A stretch of DNA of 64,000 nt from CALDTK01 sp965215215. Its GTDB lineage: Bacteria > Bacteroidota > Bacteroidia > Chitinophagales > Saprospiraceae. Every line of letters starts with the position of its first letter. Within the stretch, counting starts at the first letter, position 1. The notes under the pieces were generated by a model, which was not told the origin of the DNA, did no database searches, and saw only the letters and a program-made list of their open reading frames with translations. A program made the position numbers and the translations under genes. Below, one piece after another: positions 1-9,546 of this stretch. The DNA lies in contig OZ244043.1 in the NCBI GenBank assembly GCA_965215215.1, positions 62,001-126,000 on the forward strand, written 5' to 3'.

Positions 1-1161
1 GTTTTCGTCGAAGCGCTTCTCCATGCGGCCGAAGCGCATGTGGGAGAGGTTTTTGAGCCACTCGAAGTAACTCACCGTCACACCGCCGGCGTTGAGGTAC
101 ATGTCGGGAATGATTACCACGTCCCGTTGCTTGAGGATGCGCTGGGCGCCACTCGTGACCGGGCCGTTGGCCGCCTCCGCGATGATCTTGGCGCGGATGC
201 GTTCGGCGTTCTTGACGTTGATCACGTTCTCGAGGGCCGCGGGCACGAGGATGTCGCACTCGAGCTCGAGGCAGTCCTCGCGGTGCTCTTTACCGAAGGA
301 CTGTGCACCCGGGTAGTCGAGGATCGAGCCCCTTTCCTGACGGTAGGTGAGGAGGTCGTGGATGTCGATTCCCTTCGGGTCGTGGATGTAGCCTTCGACC
401 TCGCCGACGCCGATGATCTTGACGCCGCCCTCGTCCTGCGAGATGCGCGCGGTATAGCTGCCGACGTTACCGAGGCCCTGCACGACCATCGTTTTGCCCT
501 CGATGCCCGGCGGCAGGCCGAGCTTCTTCATGTCCTCCGCGAAGGAGCAGCACTCCCGGATGCCGTAGAACACCCCCCGGCCGGTGGCTTCGGTGCGGCC
601 CTTGACGCCGCTCTGCGCTTCGGGCTTGCCCGTTACGCAGCCGGCGGCATCGATATCGTTGCCGGCGAAGGTGCGGTAGGTGTCGTAGATCCAGGCCATC
701 TCACGCGCGCCGGTTCCGTAGTCGGGGGCGGGCACATCGACGCTCGGCCCGATACAGTTGCGTCGGATGAGCTCCATGGTGTAGCGGCGGGTGATGTTCT
801 CCAGGTCGTGCGGCTCGAACTCCCAGGGGTTGATCTTCACACCGCCTTTCGCGCCGCCGAAGGGTACGTCGACGATGGCGCACTTGTAGCTCATGAGGGC
901 GGCGAGCGCCATCACCTCGTCCTGGTTAACGTGGTTGGAGTAGCGGATCCCCCCCTTGGTCGGCAAGCGGTGGTGGGAGTGCTGAACGCGGTAGGCTTCG
1001 ATCACTTTGTACTCCCCGGCCACCTTGACCGGGAAATTCATCCGGTACACGGAGTTGCACGCTTTAATCTGGTCGAGCAGACCGTAGGGCAGGCCCGTGA
1101 AGGGCGAGGCTTGGTCGAAGTAGTCGTTGACCGATTGAAAAAAGCTAATCTGTAAATCCAT
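1..1161 (-). CDS. gdhA: Glu/Leu/Phe/Val dehydrogenase (glutamate dehydrogenase), C-terminus beyond window
   Basis: Reading the minus strand from an ATG at 1161 gives an uninterrupted 387-codon frame that runs off the left edge. It is recognised as a hexameric NAD(P)-dependent glutamate dehydrogenase, which interconverts glutamate and 2-oxoglutarate plus ammonia. The N-terminal dimerisation/catalytic domain contains the lysine-rich active-site segment PFGGAKGGVKINPWEF near residue 103 and the PAPDYGTG segment. The Rossmann domain follows, with the nucleotide-binding turn QGLGNVGSYTA, and the late segment LNAGGVTVSYFEWL is also typical. The start overlaps the 3' end of the upstream small ccmD gene by 17 bp, so it is probably translated from the same message as ccmBCD. 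The residues after the last visible codon (FDEN) are missing only because the window ends. Confidence 0.95.
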   Translation of the reverse strand, partial: MDLQISFFQSVNDYFDQASPFTGLPYGLLDQIKACNSVYRMNFPVKVAGEYKVIEAYRVQHSHHRLPTKGGIRYSNHVNQDEVMALAALMSYKCAIVDVPFGGAKGGVKINPWEFEPHDLENITRRYTMELIRRNCIGPSVDVPAPDYGTGAREMAWIYDTYRTFAGNDIDAAGCVTGKPEAQSGVKGRTEATGRGVFYGIRECCSFAEDMKKLGLPPGIEGKTMVVQGLGNVGSYTARISQDEGGVKIIGVGEVEGYIHDPKGIDIHDLLTYRQERGSILDYPGAQSFGKEHREDCLELECDILVPAALENVINVKNAERIRAKIIAEAANGPVTSGAQRILKQRDVVIIPDMYLNAGGVTVSYFEWLKNLSHMRFGRMEKRFDEN

Positions 1162-1339
1162 CATCCGGCTCTAGTTGATTTTCGAGTTTGGTTAACCGTC
1201 GGTCTACCCACCACACGAAGGCAAATAGTCCGAGCAGTACCAACGCGATGACGGCAACCACGACGTAGATCTTGCCTACGCTTCGTAAAAAGTCGGGTTG
1301 CGCCTGCAGGAGTAGAGCGGCGGAGAGGGTGGAATCCAT
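1145..1339 (-). CDS. ccmD: CcmD-like small membrane protein of heme export
   Basis: A 64-residue frame beginning MDSTLSAALLLQ lies directly downstream of ccmC. It has one strong transmembrane segment (KIYVVVAVIALVLLGLFAFV, about residues 23-43) preceded by PDFLRSVG and followed by a charged helix, WWVDRRLTKLENQ. This is the pattern of Bacteroidota CcmD proteins, which help the CcmABC exporter release heme to CcmE. The order ccmB-ccmC-ccmD on one strand supports the call. Its last 17 bases overlap the start of the glutamate dehydrogenase gene in another frame. A longer upstream extension of the same frame exists, but the ATG at 1339 fits the family length best. Confidence 0.8.
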   Translation of the reverse strand: MDSTLSAALLLQAQPDFLRSVGKIYVVVAVIALVLLGLFAFVWWVDRRLTKLENQLEPDDGFTD

Positions 1340-1389
1340 GGGCTGGGCGGCGAGGGCTTGGGCCCTGTAAATGTGCGCGATATTTATGA

Positions 1390-2478
1390 TTAGCCGAGCA
1401 GTCGCTCCCGCAGCCGCGTTTTGAGGCGGGCCGCACGCCAGGAGAGCTGCGCCAACCAGAGGCCGAGCAGCGTGAAACCGACGATCCCCGGGTAGAACAC
1501 CATGCGCATGGTCGAGTCGAGGTCCTCCCCGCCGAAGCCCGGGTTGCCACCGGCGCCCGGGTGCAGGCTCTCGCGCATACGCGGGATGATGTACAGGAGC
1601 GGGATCAGCATCGCGAAGCTGAACAGGTTGTACGCCGCGCCGACCCTCGCCCGCTGCTGGGGTGCCGGCAGACTGGCCCGCAGTACGAAGTAGGCGAGGT
1701 AGATGAGCAGCGCGATGGCCGTCATGTTTTGCTTCACGTCGCCACTCCAGGCCTTGCCCCAGGTAAAGTTGGCCCAGACCATACCGGTCGCGAGGCCCAT
1801 CAACCCGAACAGGAGTCCCACCCGGGTGAGGGCTTCGGAACGGCGGTCGAACTCCTCGCGGCCGGTGCGCAGGTACCGCCCGGCGTAAACGGCCGCGCCG
1901 AGCATCAGCAGCATCAGCGCAAACCACAGCGAGACGTGGAAGTACTGGTTGCGGATCGACTCCCCCAGCAGCGCGCGGTAGGGGAAGGTGAGACCGGTGG
2001 CCGGACTCAGGTCGACGAGCTGATCCGACCAGCCCCGGGCGTTACTCGGTCCTACCGTATTTGCGCCCTGCGTGATCGAGATGGCCGCGGGCAAGACGAA
2101 GGCCCCATCGCTCGGGGAGTCGACGATCAGGGAGGCCGTGGCGATGCCCGAGCTACCGGGCAGGTGGTCCGGCAGCTCGAAGTCGAGGTCGACGCGCTGG
2201 TCGTCGAGCACCGTGGCGCTCACGGCCGCGAGGGCGGTATCGGGCGTCTCTTCCCCGGGCGCGGCGGGTGCGTTGAGCCGCAACCAGGCGCGAACCGGCT
2301 GCCCGTCTCGCGCGAGCGTGGTGTTGTAGCCCTCCACCGCGATGGTCGCTCGCTCCCCGGACGCGATCCGCTGCGGGCTCGCCGAGCGGATTCCGGGCTT
2401 GAGCGGCACGAGCATACCCGCGAACAGCACGTAGAGCATGAGCACCAACGACAGCCCTTTCCACCACCCTCCTTTCAT
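1390..2478 (-). CDS. ccmC: Cytochrome c biogenesis heme exporter subunit CcmC (CcsA/CcmC family)
   Basis: The 362-residue protein is a polytopic membrane protein. The first transmembrane helix (GLSLVLMLYVLFAGMLVPL) is followed by an unusually long extracytoplasmic beta-rich segment, about residues 28-165. Five to six further helices then carry the heme-handling family signature in the form TWGKAWSGDVKQNM near residue 240. CcmC delivers heme to the chaperone CcmE in system I cytochrome c maturation. It sits between ccmB (upstream, 39 bp gap) and ccmD (downstream). The C-terminal helices end in a basic tail. The large periplasmic insertion makes it longer than proteobacterial CcmC (about 240 residues). 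Confidence 0.9.
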   Translation of the reverse strand: MKGGWWKGLSLVLMLYVLFAGMLVPLKPGIRSASPQRIASGERATIAVEGYNTTLARDGQPVRAWLRLNAPAAPGEETPDTALAAVSATVLDDQRVDLDFELPDHLPGSSGIATASLIVDSPSDGAFVLPAAISITQGANTVGPSNARGWSDQLVDLSPATGLTFPYRALLGESIRNQYFHVSLWFALMLLMLGAAVYAGRYLRTGREEFDRRSEALTRVGLLFGLMGLATGMVWANFTWGKAWSGDVKQNMTAIALLIYLAYFVLRASLPAPQQRARVGAAYNLFSFAMLIPLLYIIPRMRESLHPGAGGNPGFGGEDLDSTMRMVFYPGIVGFTLLGLWLAQLSWRAARLKTRLRERLLG

Positions 2479-2517
2479 GTCCGTAAAGGTCGCTTGCGGT
2501 TGGTGGAAAGCCGAACT

Positions 2518-3174
2518 TTAGGCCTCGCGCCACAGAAAGGGGACGAGAAATAACGCTAGTCCGACCGCCAACAGGTCGACCCCCGCCAGGATACCGAGGT
2601 CGCGCCCCGTGCTCGTCTGTTGGACGAGCCGCAGGGATACCGCCCCGAGTTTTACCGTAGTGAGCAAAAGCGGGATCACCACCGGGAAGGCGAGTATGGC
2701 GACCAGCCCCGGACCGTTCGTGACCCGCCCGGCGACGAGCGACAGGAAGGTGAGGATGAGGCTCAAGCCCAGCACGGCCAGCAGTAGCGTGGCTACGAAC
2801 AGGGGTACTTCGCGCACGAAATTGCCGAACAGCAGCGCGAGCAGCCCCCACACCAACAGGCCGATGGCGAGCAGGAAGGCGGCGTTGGTCGCGACTTTCG
2901 CGGCGTAGACCCCGAGCGGCGTGGCGAGTTGGTGGTAGTAGGCGTGCCGGTAGGTGAGCTCCCGCCGAAACGACTGGCCGAGGCCCGTGGTGGCGCCCAA
3001 CAAAAGAACGATCCAGAAAAGTGCGTTCCAGAGCCGTGGCTCGAGGGTCCCGAAGGCGAGCGAGAACAAGTACACGGTGCCCACGGTAAACAGCAGCACC
3101 GAGGCGAGCGAAGCGCGCTGCCGCAATTCGAGTCGCCACTCCAGCCCCACCAGGCTCACCCAACTACGCCACAC
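2518..3174 (-). CDS. ccmB: Heme exporter ABC permease CcmB
   Basis: The 218-residue protein has six predicted transmembrane segments and the usual CcmB length. Recognisable stretches are the N-terminal amphipathic part LVGLEWRLELRQR, the helix-loop FWIVLLLGATTGLGQSF and RELTYRHAYYHQLATPLGVY. CcmB is the permease subunit of the CcmABC complex in the inner membrane. It is the first gene of the minus-strand ccm group and is divergent from the amidase gene, whose start at 3209 leaves only a 34-bp shared upstream region. No CcmA ATPase is seen in the window. Confidence 0.92.
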   Translation of the reverse strand: MWRSWVSLVGLEWRLELRQRASLASVLLFTVGTVYLFSLAFGTLEPRLWNALFWIVLLLGATTGLGQSFRRELTYRHAYYHQLATPLGVYAAKVATNAAFLLAIGLLVWGLLALLFGNFVREVPLFVATLLLAVLGLSLILTFLSLVAGRVTNGPGLVAILAFPVVIPLLLTTVKLGAVSLRLVQQTSTGRDLGILAGVDLLAVGLALFLVPFLWREA

Positions 3175-3208
3175 GGTCCAAAACTACGCTTACTTTACCG
3201 CACACACT

Positions 3209-4414
3209 ATGATCTCACCACGGGTTGCCCTGGGTGCCGTCGTGCTGCTCGCCGTCCTGCTCGCCGCCCTGCCTCAGCGTTTATCGGCCGCCGACTCGGT
3301 CCCCTTCCTCACCGCCACCGCCCGGGAGGGCGACGGACTGTACACGCTGTTGCGCCGCTACGAGCTGCCGATCAACACCTGCTACCAGCGAAAATTCGAG
3401 GAGATCAACGGGCTTTCGCCAAAACGCGTCATCCGGGCCGGGCGCGATTACCGGTTGCCCGTGCTGGTGTACGCCTACAACGGCAAGTCGATCCGGAGCA
3501 CGATCGGGGTAGACGATCTGGAGATCGCCCGGCAGATCCAGCGCTACAACCGCGGTCGCGAGAGGGCCAAACAGCAGGCTACCCCCTACGAGCAGTCCCG
3601 GAAGCTCTGGGTGCCCTACGGCCTGCTGTTTTGCGGGAGCGACCCCGGGGCGGCAACCCCGAAGCCCGACGACGGGCCCACGCGGTACGCGATCTTCGGT
3701 GAGCGGTACGCGAGCGTGAAGCGGGTCGACTACGCCCTGGCCGGCAAGGAGTTCTACCTCGTGTCCGGTCACGGCGGGCCGGACCCGGGGGCGCTGGGGC
3801 GCAAACGGGGCCACCGGCTCTGCGAGGACGAGTACGCCTACGACGTGGCGCTCCGCCTGGCGCGCAACATCATCGCCCACGGCGGGGTGCCGTACGTGAT
3901 CGTCCGCGACGAGGACGACGGTATCCGCGACGAGGTGTACCTCGACTGCGACTGGGACGAGCGCGTGTGGGGTGACCAGTCCATCCCGCGCGACCAGCGC
4001 CTGCGGCTCAAGCAGCGCTCCGACGTCATCAACGAGCTCGCGAGGACCTCGCGCGCGAAAGGGGTCGGCGAGCAGTACTGCATCGTGATCCACGTGGACA
4101 GCCGGCACGTCGACAACCAAACCGACCTGTTCCTCTACAAGCAGCACGACGATCCGGCCTCCGAGCGACTCGGGGAGCAGATCCGGCAGGCGATGATCAG
4201 CAACTACGCGCGCCTCAAGCGGAGTCGCGAGTACCAGGGCGCCCTGCGCACCCGCGATCTGCACATGCTCCGCGAGGTCGACGTCCCGACGGTGTACATC
4301 GAGCTCGGCAACATCCAGCACGAGTTCGACCAGCAGCGGGTCCTGATGGTCTCGAACCGGCAGCTCCTCGCCGACTGGTTTACCGAGGGCATCCTGGCGG
4401 GCGTCGAGAAGTAG
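3209..4414 (+). CDS. LysM-containing N-acetylmuramoyl-L-alanine amidase (Amidase_3)
   Basis: The ATG at 3209 gives 401 residues beginning with a signal peptide (MISPRVALGAVVLLAVLLAA...). A LysM-like segment follows at about residues 40-95 (YTLLRRYELPINTCY ... RVIRAGRDYRLP). The C-terminal half is a zinc-dependent Amidase_3 domain: LVSGHGGPDPGALG carries the first zinc histidine, CEDEYAYDVALRLARNI the glutamate, and VIHVDSRH the second histidine. VYIELGNIQHEFD carries the late catalytic glutamate. It should act in the periplasm, cleaving the bond between muramic acid and the stem peptide during septum splitting or wall remodelling. A longer in-frame reading to 2954 crosses the divergent ccmB promoter region and was not used. 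The gene holds one copy of the 14-base interspersed motif. Confidence 0.9.
   Translation: MISPRVALGAVVLLAVLLAALPQRLSAADSVPFLTATAREGDGLYTLLRRYELPINTCYQRKFEEINGLSPKRVIRAGRDYRLPVLVYAYNGKSIRSTIGVDDLEIARQIQRYNRGRERAKQQATPYEQSRKLWVPYGLLFCGSDPGAATPKPDDGPTRYAIFGERYASVKRVDYALAGKEFYLVSGHGGPDPGALGRKRGHRLCEDEYAYDVALRLARNIIAHGGVPYVIVRDEDDGIRDEVYLDCDWDERVWGDQSIPRDQRLRLKQRSDVINELARTSRAKGVGEQYCIVIHVDSRHVDNQTDLFLYKQHDDPASERLGEQIRQAMISNYARLKRSREYQGALRTRDLHMLREVDVPTVYIELGNIQHEFDQQRVLMVSNRQLLADWFTEGILAGVEK
3412..3425 (-). repeat. Interspersed 14-mer motif, copy 1
   Basis: Exact GTTTTGGCGAAAGC on the minus strand. Inside the amidase gene its complement is translated as L-S-P-K-R in the LysM-like region. Confidence 0.9.
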
Positions 4415-4453
4415 GCGCACCTTCGCCCGCGGCGCCGACGTTGTGCTTATTTC

Positions 4454-7400
4454 TTGTCCCCACGCGCCCGTTTGTTGAACGCTCCCCCACTTCTTCCGTC
4501 CGATCAGCCGCCGCCCGAACGCAAGGGGGTGGGCTACTGGCTGGGCTTCGCCGTCGGGTTTACGACGCGCTGGGTGCTGCGACTCGCGCTGCTCTTCCTG
4601 CTGCTCCTGCTGCTCAGCTTCTTTTTGATCCAGGTGCCGGTGGTGCAACGTTACGCGGCCGGTCAGGCCTCCGAAGCGCTCGCGGAGGCACTCGAGGTCG
4701 AGGTCCGCGTGGGCACCATCGCCATCGAGCCCTTCACCAAGCTCCGGCTCGAGGACGTTTTCATCGGCGACCGCACCGGCGATACCCTCGTCCAGGCGGG
4801 AGCTATTCGGGCCAACCTGTTTCAGCCACTCCGTTCGCTGTACAACCGTACGTTGTTCGTGGAGGGCCTCGAGCTCGAGGGCGCCTACGTGAAGTTGCGG
4901 CGCGATACGGCTAGTCCAAGCGGTAACTACGCCTTCCTCAGCGAGTTTTTCGCCCCCGCCCCGAGCACGGCTTACGAGGAGCGCGACCCCTTCCAGTTCG
5001 ATTTGCGCTCGCTCGCGGCGCACGATACGCGCTTCGCCTTCGAAGACGATTTCGCCGGGACGCGCCTCGCGGCCCAACTCGATTCGCTCGGGCTCCTCCT
5101 GAACGTGCTCGACCTCCCCGCCAAGCGCATCGACGCCGAGCGGCTCAGCGTGGCGGGCTTGCGCACCCAGCTCACCCGCTTCGCGGGCGCGCCCGCCGTA
5201 CCCGACCCCGGGGATTCGACCCGATCGGCGACCGATCCGGCGCGCGCGCCGGATACGAACCGCGCCTTCCTGCTCCCCTTCGACATCGCGGTCGACGCCG
5301 TCGACCTCGAGCGCATCGGCTTCCGCTACGACGACGAACGGGGCGGGGCGCGGGTCACGGGTCCGGAGTTCGACCCGCGGCACATCGCCATCCGCGACCT
5401 GCAACTCGGGCTGCGCAATTTGTCGCTCGGGCCGGATAGTCTGGGCCTCGAGGTCCAGGGCCTCGCCTTCGAGGAGGCCTCGGGGATCAAGCTCGACAAC
5501 CTCAGCGCGAGCACCGTGTCGTTCACGGAGCGGGCGGCGTCCGTCAGGGGCCTGGCGGTGGCCACGAACGAGAGTCGCCTCGGATCCGATCTTCAGGTAA
5601 GCTTGCCCCCGTCGGCCACCTGGGAAGACGCCGCCGAGCTCGGCGTCTTCGACGTTACCCTCGCCCCCTCCCAAATCCAAGTGGGTGAGCTGCTGGCGTT
5701 CGTTCCGAGCTTGCGCGAAAACAGCTTGCTGGCGACCCGAAGCGAGGACAAGATCTCGCTCGCCGGCCGCGCGCGCGGGACCGTCGACCAGCTACGCATC
5801 GACGATCTGGCCGTATCCCTGCCCGACGGGAGCTACCTGCGCGCGGATGCGAGCCTGCGCAACCTAACCAACCCGGCGGAGGCCCTGCTCAACGTGGAGG
5901 TCAGCAAGCTCAACACCTCGGTGGCACGGCTCAGTGCGCTCGTTCCGAGCCTCTCGATCCCGCCGCGCTTCGAGAAGCTCGGACAGCTCGAGTTTACCGG
6001 GCGCTTCGACGGCTTCCTGCACGATTTCGTCGCCTACGGCGATCTGCGCACCAACCTGGGGCAGGCTACCCTCGACACGCGTTTCGTCAGTACCGAGGGC
6101 CAAAAAGAGCAGTACTCCGGCGAGCTCGCCCTCGTCGGGTTCGACCTCGGTGCCTTCTTGGGCGTCGACGACCTCGACGCCATCACCGCCGAGGTGGAGA
6201 TCCAGGAGGGCAGCGGCCTGCGCGCCGACAACGCCGAGCTCGCGCTGCGCGGCCTGATCGCCGAGGTGATCTACCGCGGCTACACCTACCGAGGCGTGCG
6301 GGTGAACGGTACGGTGGCCCCGGGGAGCTTCGAGGGCGAGCTCGAGCTCGCCGACGAGCACGCCGACCTAGACTTCAACGGAAAGATCGACTTGCAACCG
6401 GGCAGGGAGCTGTTCGACTTCGGCCTGCAGGTGCGCAAGGTCGACCTCGGACCGCTCGGGCTCAGTCCCGAGCCGTGGAGCTTCACCGGCAACGTCGAGA
6501 TCGAATCGACCTCGCTCGACATCGACAACCTCGTGGGTCGCGTGTCGATCGAGGGCTTCACCCTCGACCACGCCGACGGCCGCAGCTACGCCCTCGACCG
6601 GATCGTAGCCAGCCAGTTTGCCGCGCCCGACGGCTCGAAGCGCCTGAGCGTGGAGAGCCCCCTGCTCGTGGCCGATCTCTCCGGCGATTACCGGCTGCGT
6701 ACCCTCCCGAAGTCCGTACGCGCCGCTTTCGAGACCAACTACCCCGAACTCTACAAAAACATCGGCCTCGCTCCCGTTTCGGGACCGGTGGATACGCTGG
6801 ATACGCGGATCAGTCTTTCCGCGAAAGCCCTCGCCCTCGATAGCCTCATGGCCGCACTCAACGTTCCGGTGAGCCGCCTCGACGGGAGCGACCTCGCGCT
6901 CACCCTCGATACCCGGCAGCGGCGCCTCGACCTCTCGCTCACGAGCTCGGCGCCGCAGGTCGGCGGCGTCGGCTTCGACCGGCTCAGCGTAGACGTGCGC
7001 GGCGTCTCCGGGGAGCTCGCCGTGACCGGACGGGCTGCGGCCCTCGACCTCGGTCGCTACGGCTTCGGCGACCTCGAGGTCTACAGCGAGTACGCCGACG
7101 GGGATCTGCGCTTCAGCATCGCCGCCGATACGGCCAGTAGCGTGCTCGGCGCGGTGAGCCTGGCCGGCGCCATCCACATCGCCGATACCGCGGTCGCCTT
7201 CACGCTCGATCCGACGAGCTACCTCTTCATCGGCGGCGAGCGTTGGACCGTCGAGCCGGGCAACGAGCTCGTGCTCGGCAACCGGCGCGTGATCACGCAC
7301 GACTTCGAGCTGCGCGCCGGCGAGCGCTTCGTCATGGTCGAAACCGTCGGCGAGCGCGGGCTCAACGTGCTACTCAGGCAGTTCAACCTCGAGATCCTCA

Positions 7401-9364
7401 ACGCCTACCTCAATCCCGACAAGCTGCGGGTCGCCGGGGCGATCGACGCCTACTTCTCGGCCGAGGACCTGTACGCCGGCGAGGGCATCAACTTCACCGC
7501 CAGCGTCGATACGTTCACCATCAACGACGTGGACTGGGGGGCGCTCCAGGCGTTGGTCACGCTACCGGATCCCGGGCGGCCGGCCACGGTGTACACCACC
7601 TTCTCTCGCCTCGGGCAGCAGGCCGTGCTCGACGCGAGCATCGCGCTCCGCGACAGCGTGCTCGTCGGCGGCGAGCCGCGCCCGGCCCAGTACTTCGACG
7701 CGAAGCTCGGGAGCGAAAACTTCGACATGTCCTTCCTCGGCTACCTCATCCCGGGCATCATGGACTTGCGCGGGCGTCTCGGGGCCGATCTGCACGTATC
7801 CGGTACCCCCGACGACATGGTGCCCGAGGGCGGGATCCAAATCGACGCCGCCGCGCTCACGATCGACTACCTCAAGACCCGCTACTTCATCGACGGCCAG
7901 TACGTGAGCATCGACGCCCGCAGCCTCGATGCGTCCGGGCGTCAGATCACCGATCGCTTCGGCAACACGGCCGTGATCACGGGCGGGCTCACGCACAGGG
8001 GCCTCAAGGAGTGGGCGCTCGACGTGAGCCTGAGCACGCAGCGCCTCCACGTGCTCAACACCAACCGCTACGACAATCCGGTGTACTACGGCCAGGCGTT
8101 CGCGCGGGGGAAGGTGGCCTTCACCGGTTCGTTCCCGCAGTCGAACATCGACATCTACGCCCGGGCGCTCGACAACTCCAAGGTGGTGTTCCCGGTGGCC
8201 GGCACCGGTACGGCGGCCGACCTGCGCTTCATCCGCTTCCGTCAGCCGGAGGACTCCACGGTGCAGGAGGTCGCCACGTTCCTGCGCGGGGCCAACGTGG
8301 ATATGGAAATCGAGATCGATCCGCGCGCCGAACTGCTCCTGATCTTCGACGAGGCCGCCGGCGACATCCTGCGGACGCAGGGCACCGGCGACATCAAGAT
8401 TCAGTCGCGCCGCACCGGCACCTACGGCATGTACGGAAAGTACGAGGTCGACCTCGGGGAGTACCTCTTCACGCTACTCAACGTCATCAACAAGCCCTTC
8501 TCCATCCTCAAGGGGGGCGTCATTCAGTGGGACGGCGATCCCTTCACGGCGAAACTCGACATCACCGCCCGCTACGACGGCCTCTCCGCCGCCCCCGCCT
8601 CGTTGATCGCGGGCCTAACGAACGAAACCCTCCCCGGCGCGAACACGCGTACGCCCGTCGATCTGCTCATGAAGCTCACCGGGGACCTACAGCGACCGAA
8701 CATCGACTTCAACATCGACCTACCCGACGTAGACGGTGAGGTAAAAGGCCTGGTGGACACCCGGCTCGCCCTGATGCGGCAGGACCCGAACGAGCTCAAC
8801 AAGCAGGTATTCGGACTCATCGTGGTCGGTCAGTTCCTGCCGCAAAGCGAGGGCCTCAACGTCGGCGCCGAAACCATCGGCTTCAACACCGTGTCCGAGC
8901 TGTTCAGCAACCAATTCAGCTACCTGCTCACCGAGCTGTTCAGCAGCCTGGCCGGCCCGAACGGGGCGCTCAGCGGCATCGACATCGACGTCAACCTGCA
9001 GGGGAACTCCTCCCTCACGGGCTCGGGGGCTTACGGACGCAACGACCTGGCCACCTACCTGCGGACCTACTTCTTCGACGACCGCCTGGCGGTCGGGGTC
9101 GGGGCTAACTTCGGCAACCGGGGGGGGAGCTCCGGGCAACTCACCGCGGGCAACTTCGAGGTGAGCTACGCCCTCACCGAAGACCGGCGCTTGAGCCTCA
9201 AGACCTACGCGAGCACCAACGAATACCTCGGCGTCCTGCGGCGCAACCGGGGCGGGGTGGGCATCAGCTGGCGCCGGGAGTTCGACAGCTTCCAGCAGTT
9301 GTTTGGCGCCGTGGAGGCGGCCGAGCCGGCGGAGACCGGATCGATCATATTCGACAACAACTAG
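4454..9364 (+). CDS. tamB: TamB / DUF490 translocation and assembly module protein
   Basis: A 1636-residue protein with a single N-terminal membrane anchor (WVLRLALLFLLLLLLSFFLI, about residues 39-58). A very long repetitive beta-strand region follows, and then the C-terminal DUF490/TamB domain, recognisable from GTGDIKIQSRRTGTYGMYGK and LLNVINKPFSILKGGVIQWD to NRGGVGISWRREFDSF. TamB-type proteins span the periplasm and are thought to move lipids or help outer-membrane protein insertion. No ATG is present at the 5' end. TTG at 4454, 4472 or 4475 are the candidate starts; I give the longest. The gene starts about 40 bp after the amidase stop, so co-transcription is likely. The 3' end abuts a decayed receptor gene on the opposite strand. 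Confidence 0.9.
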   Translation: MSPRARLLNAPPLLPSDQPPPERKGVGYWLGFAVGFTTRWVLRLALLFLLLLLLSFFLIQVPVVQRYAAGQASEALAEALEVEVRVGTIAIEPFTKLRLEDVFIGDRTGDTLVQAGAIRANLFQPLRSLYNRTLFVEGLELEGAYVKLRRDTASPSGNYAFLSEFFAPAPSTAYEERDPFQFDLRSLAAHDTRFAFEDDFAGTRLAAQLDSLGLLLNVLDLPAKRIDAERLSVAGLRTQLTRFAGAPAVPDPGDSTRSATDPARAPDTNRAFLLPFDIAVDAVDLERIGFRYDDERGGARVTGPEFDPRHIAIRDLQLGLRNLSLGPDSLGLEVQGLAFEEASGIKLDNLSASTVSFTERAASVRGLAVATNESRLGSDLQVSLPPSATWEDAAELGVFDVTLAPSQIQVGELLAFVPSLRENSLLATRSEDKISLAGRARGTVDQLRIDDLAVSLPDGSYLRADASLRNLTNPAEALLNVEVSKLNTSVARLSALVPSLSIPPRFEKLGQLEFTGRFDGFLHDFVAYGDLRTNLGQATLDTRFVSTEGQKEQYSGELALVGFDLGAFLGVDDLDAITAEVEIQEGSGLRADNAELALRGLIAEVIYRGYTYRGVRVNGTVAPGSFEGELELADEHADLDFNGKIDLQPGRELFDFGLQVRKVDLGPLGLSPEPWSFTGNVEIESTSLDIDNLVGRVSIEGFTLDHADGRSYALDRIVASQFAAPDGSKRLSVESPLLVADLSGDYRLRTLPKSVRAAFETNYPELYKNIGLAPVSGPVDTLDTRISLSAKALALDSLMAALNVPVSRLDGSDLALTLDTRQRRLDLSLTSSAPQVGGVGFDRLSVDVRGVSGELAVTGRAAALDLGRYGFGDLEVYSEYADGDLRFSIAADTASSVLGAVSLAGAIHIADTAVAFTLDPTSYLFIGGERWTVEPGNELVLGNRRVITHDFELRAGERFVMVETVGERGLNVLLRQFNLEILNAYLNPDKLRVAGAIDAYFSAEDLYAGEGINFTASVDTFTINDVDWGALQALVTLPDPGRPATVYTTFSRLGQQAVLDASIALRDSVLVGGEPRPAQYFDAKLGSENFDMSFLGYLIPGIMDLRGRLGADLHVSGTPDDMVPEGGIQIDAAALTIDYLKTRYFIDGQYVSIDARSLDASGRQITDRFGNTAVITGGLTHRGLKEWALDVSLSTQRLHVLNTNRYDNPVYYGQAFARGKVAFTGSFPQSNIDIYARALDNSKVVFPVAGTGTAADLRFIRFRQPEDSTVQEVATFLRGANVDMEIEIDPRAELLLIFDEAAGDILRTQGTGDIKIQSRRTGTYGMYGKYEVDLGEYLFTLLNVINKPFSILKGGVIQWDGDPFTAKLDITARYDGLSAAPASLIAGLTNETLPGANTRTPVDLLMKLTGDLQRPNIDFNIDLPDVDGEVKGLVDTRLALMRQDPNELNKQVFGLIVVGQFLPQSEGLNVGAETIGFNTVSELFSNQFSYLLTELFSSLAGPNGALSGIDIDVNLQGNSSLTGSGAYGRNDLATYLRTYFFDDRLAVGVGANFGNRGGSSGQLTAGNFEVSYALTEDRRLSLKTYASTNEYLGVLRRNRGGVGISWRREFDSFQQLFGAVEAAEPAETGSIIFDNN
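5709..5722 (-). repeat. Interspersed 14-mer motif, copy 2
   Basis: GTTTTCGCGCAAGC on the minus strand, the variant with C at both free positions. It is translated as L-R-E-N within tamB. Confidence 0.85.
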
Positions 9365-9546
9365 CACTTCGCTCTGCCGGGAGCGCTGCCGGAGGATCTG
9401 CTCGGTGGTCGGGGTCCAGAGGTCGGTCGGCAGACTGAGCGCCTCGCTCGTGAGGAGGTTGACGTACTGCGCCATCGTCGCGAAAGAGGCTTTAATGGCA
9501 AGCCCCACCGTCGGCGCGGTAGCGGGCGGCCAGGCGGGGCTGGAGG

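Noticed and set aside
3281..5680. A 799-codon minus-strand open frame opposite the amidase and tamB genes
   Set aside because: It is a composition shadow: no domain is recognisable, and the opposite strand carries two well-supported genes over the same bases.
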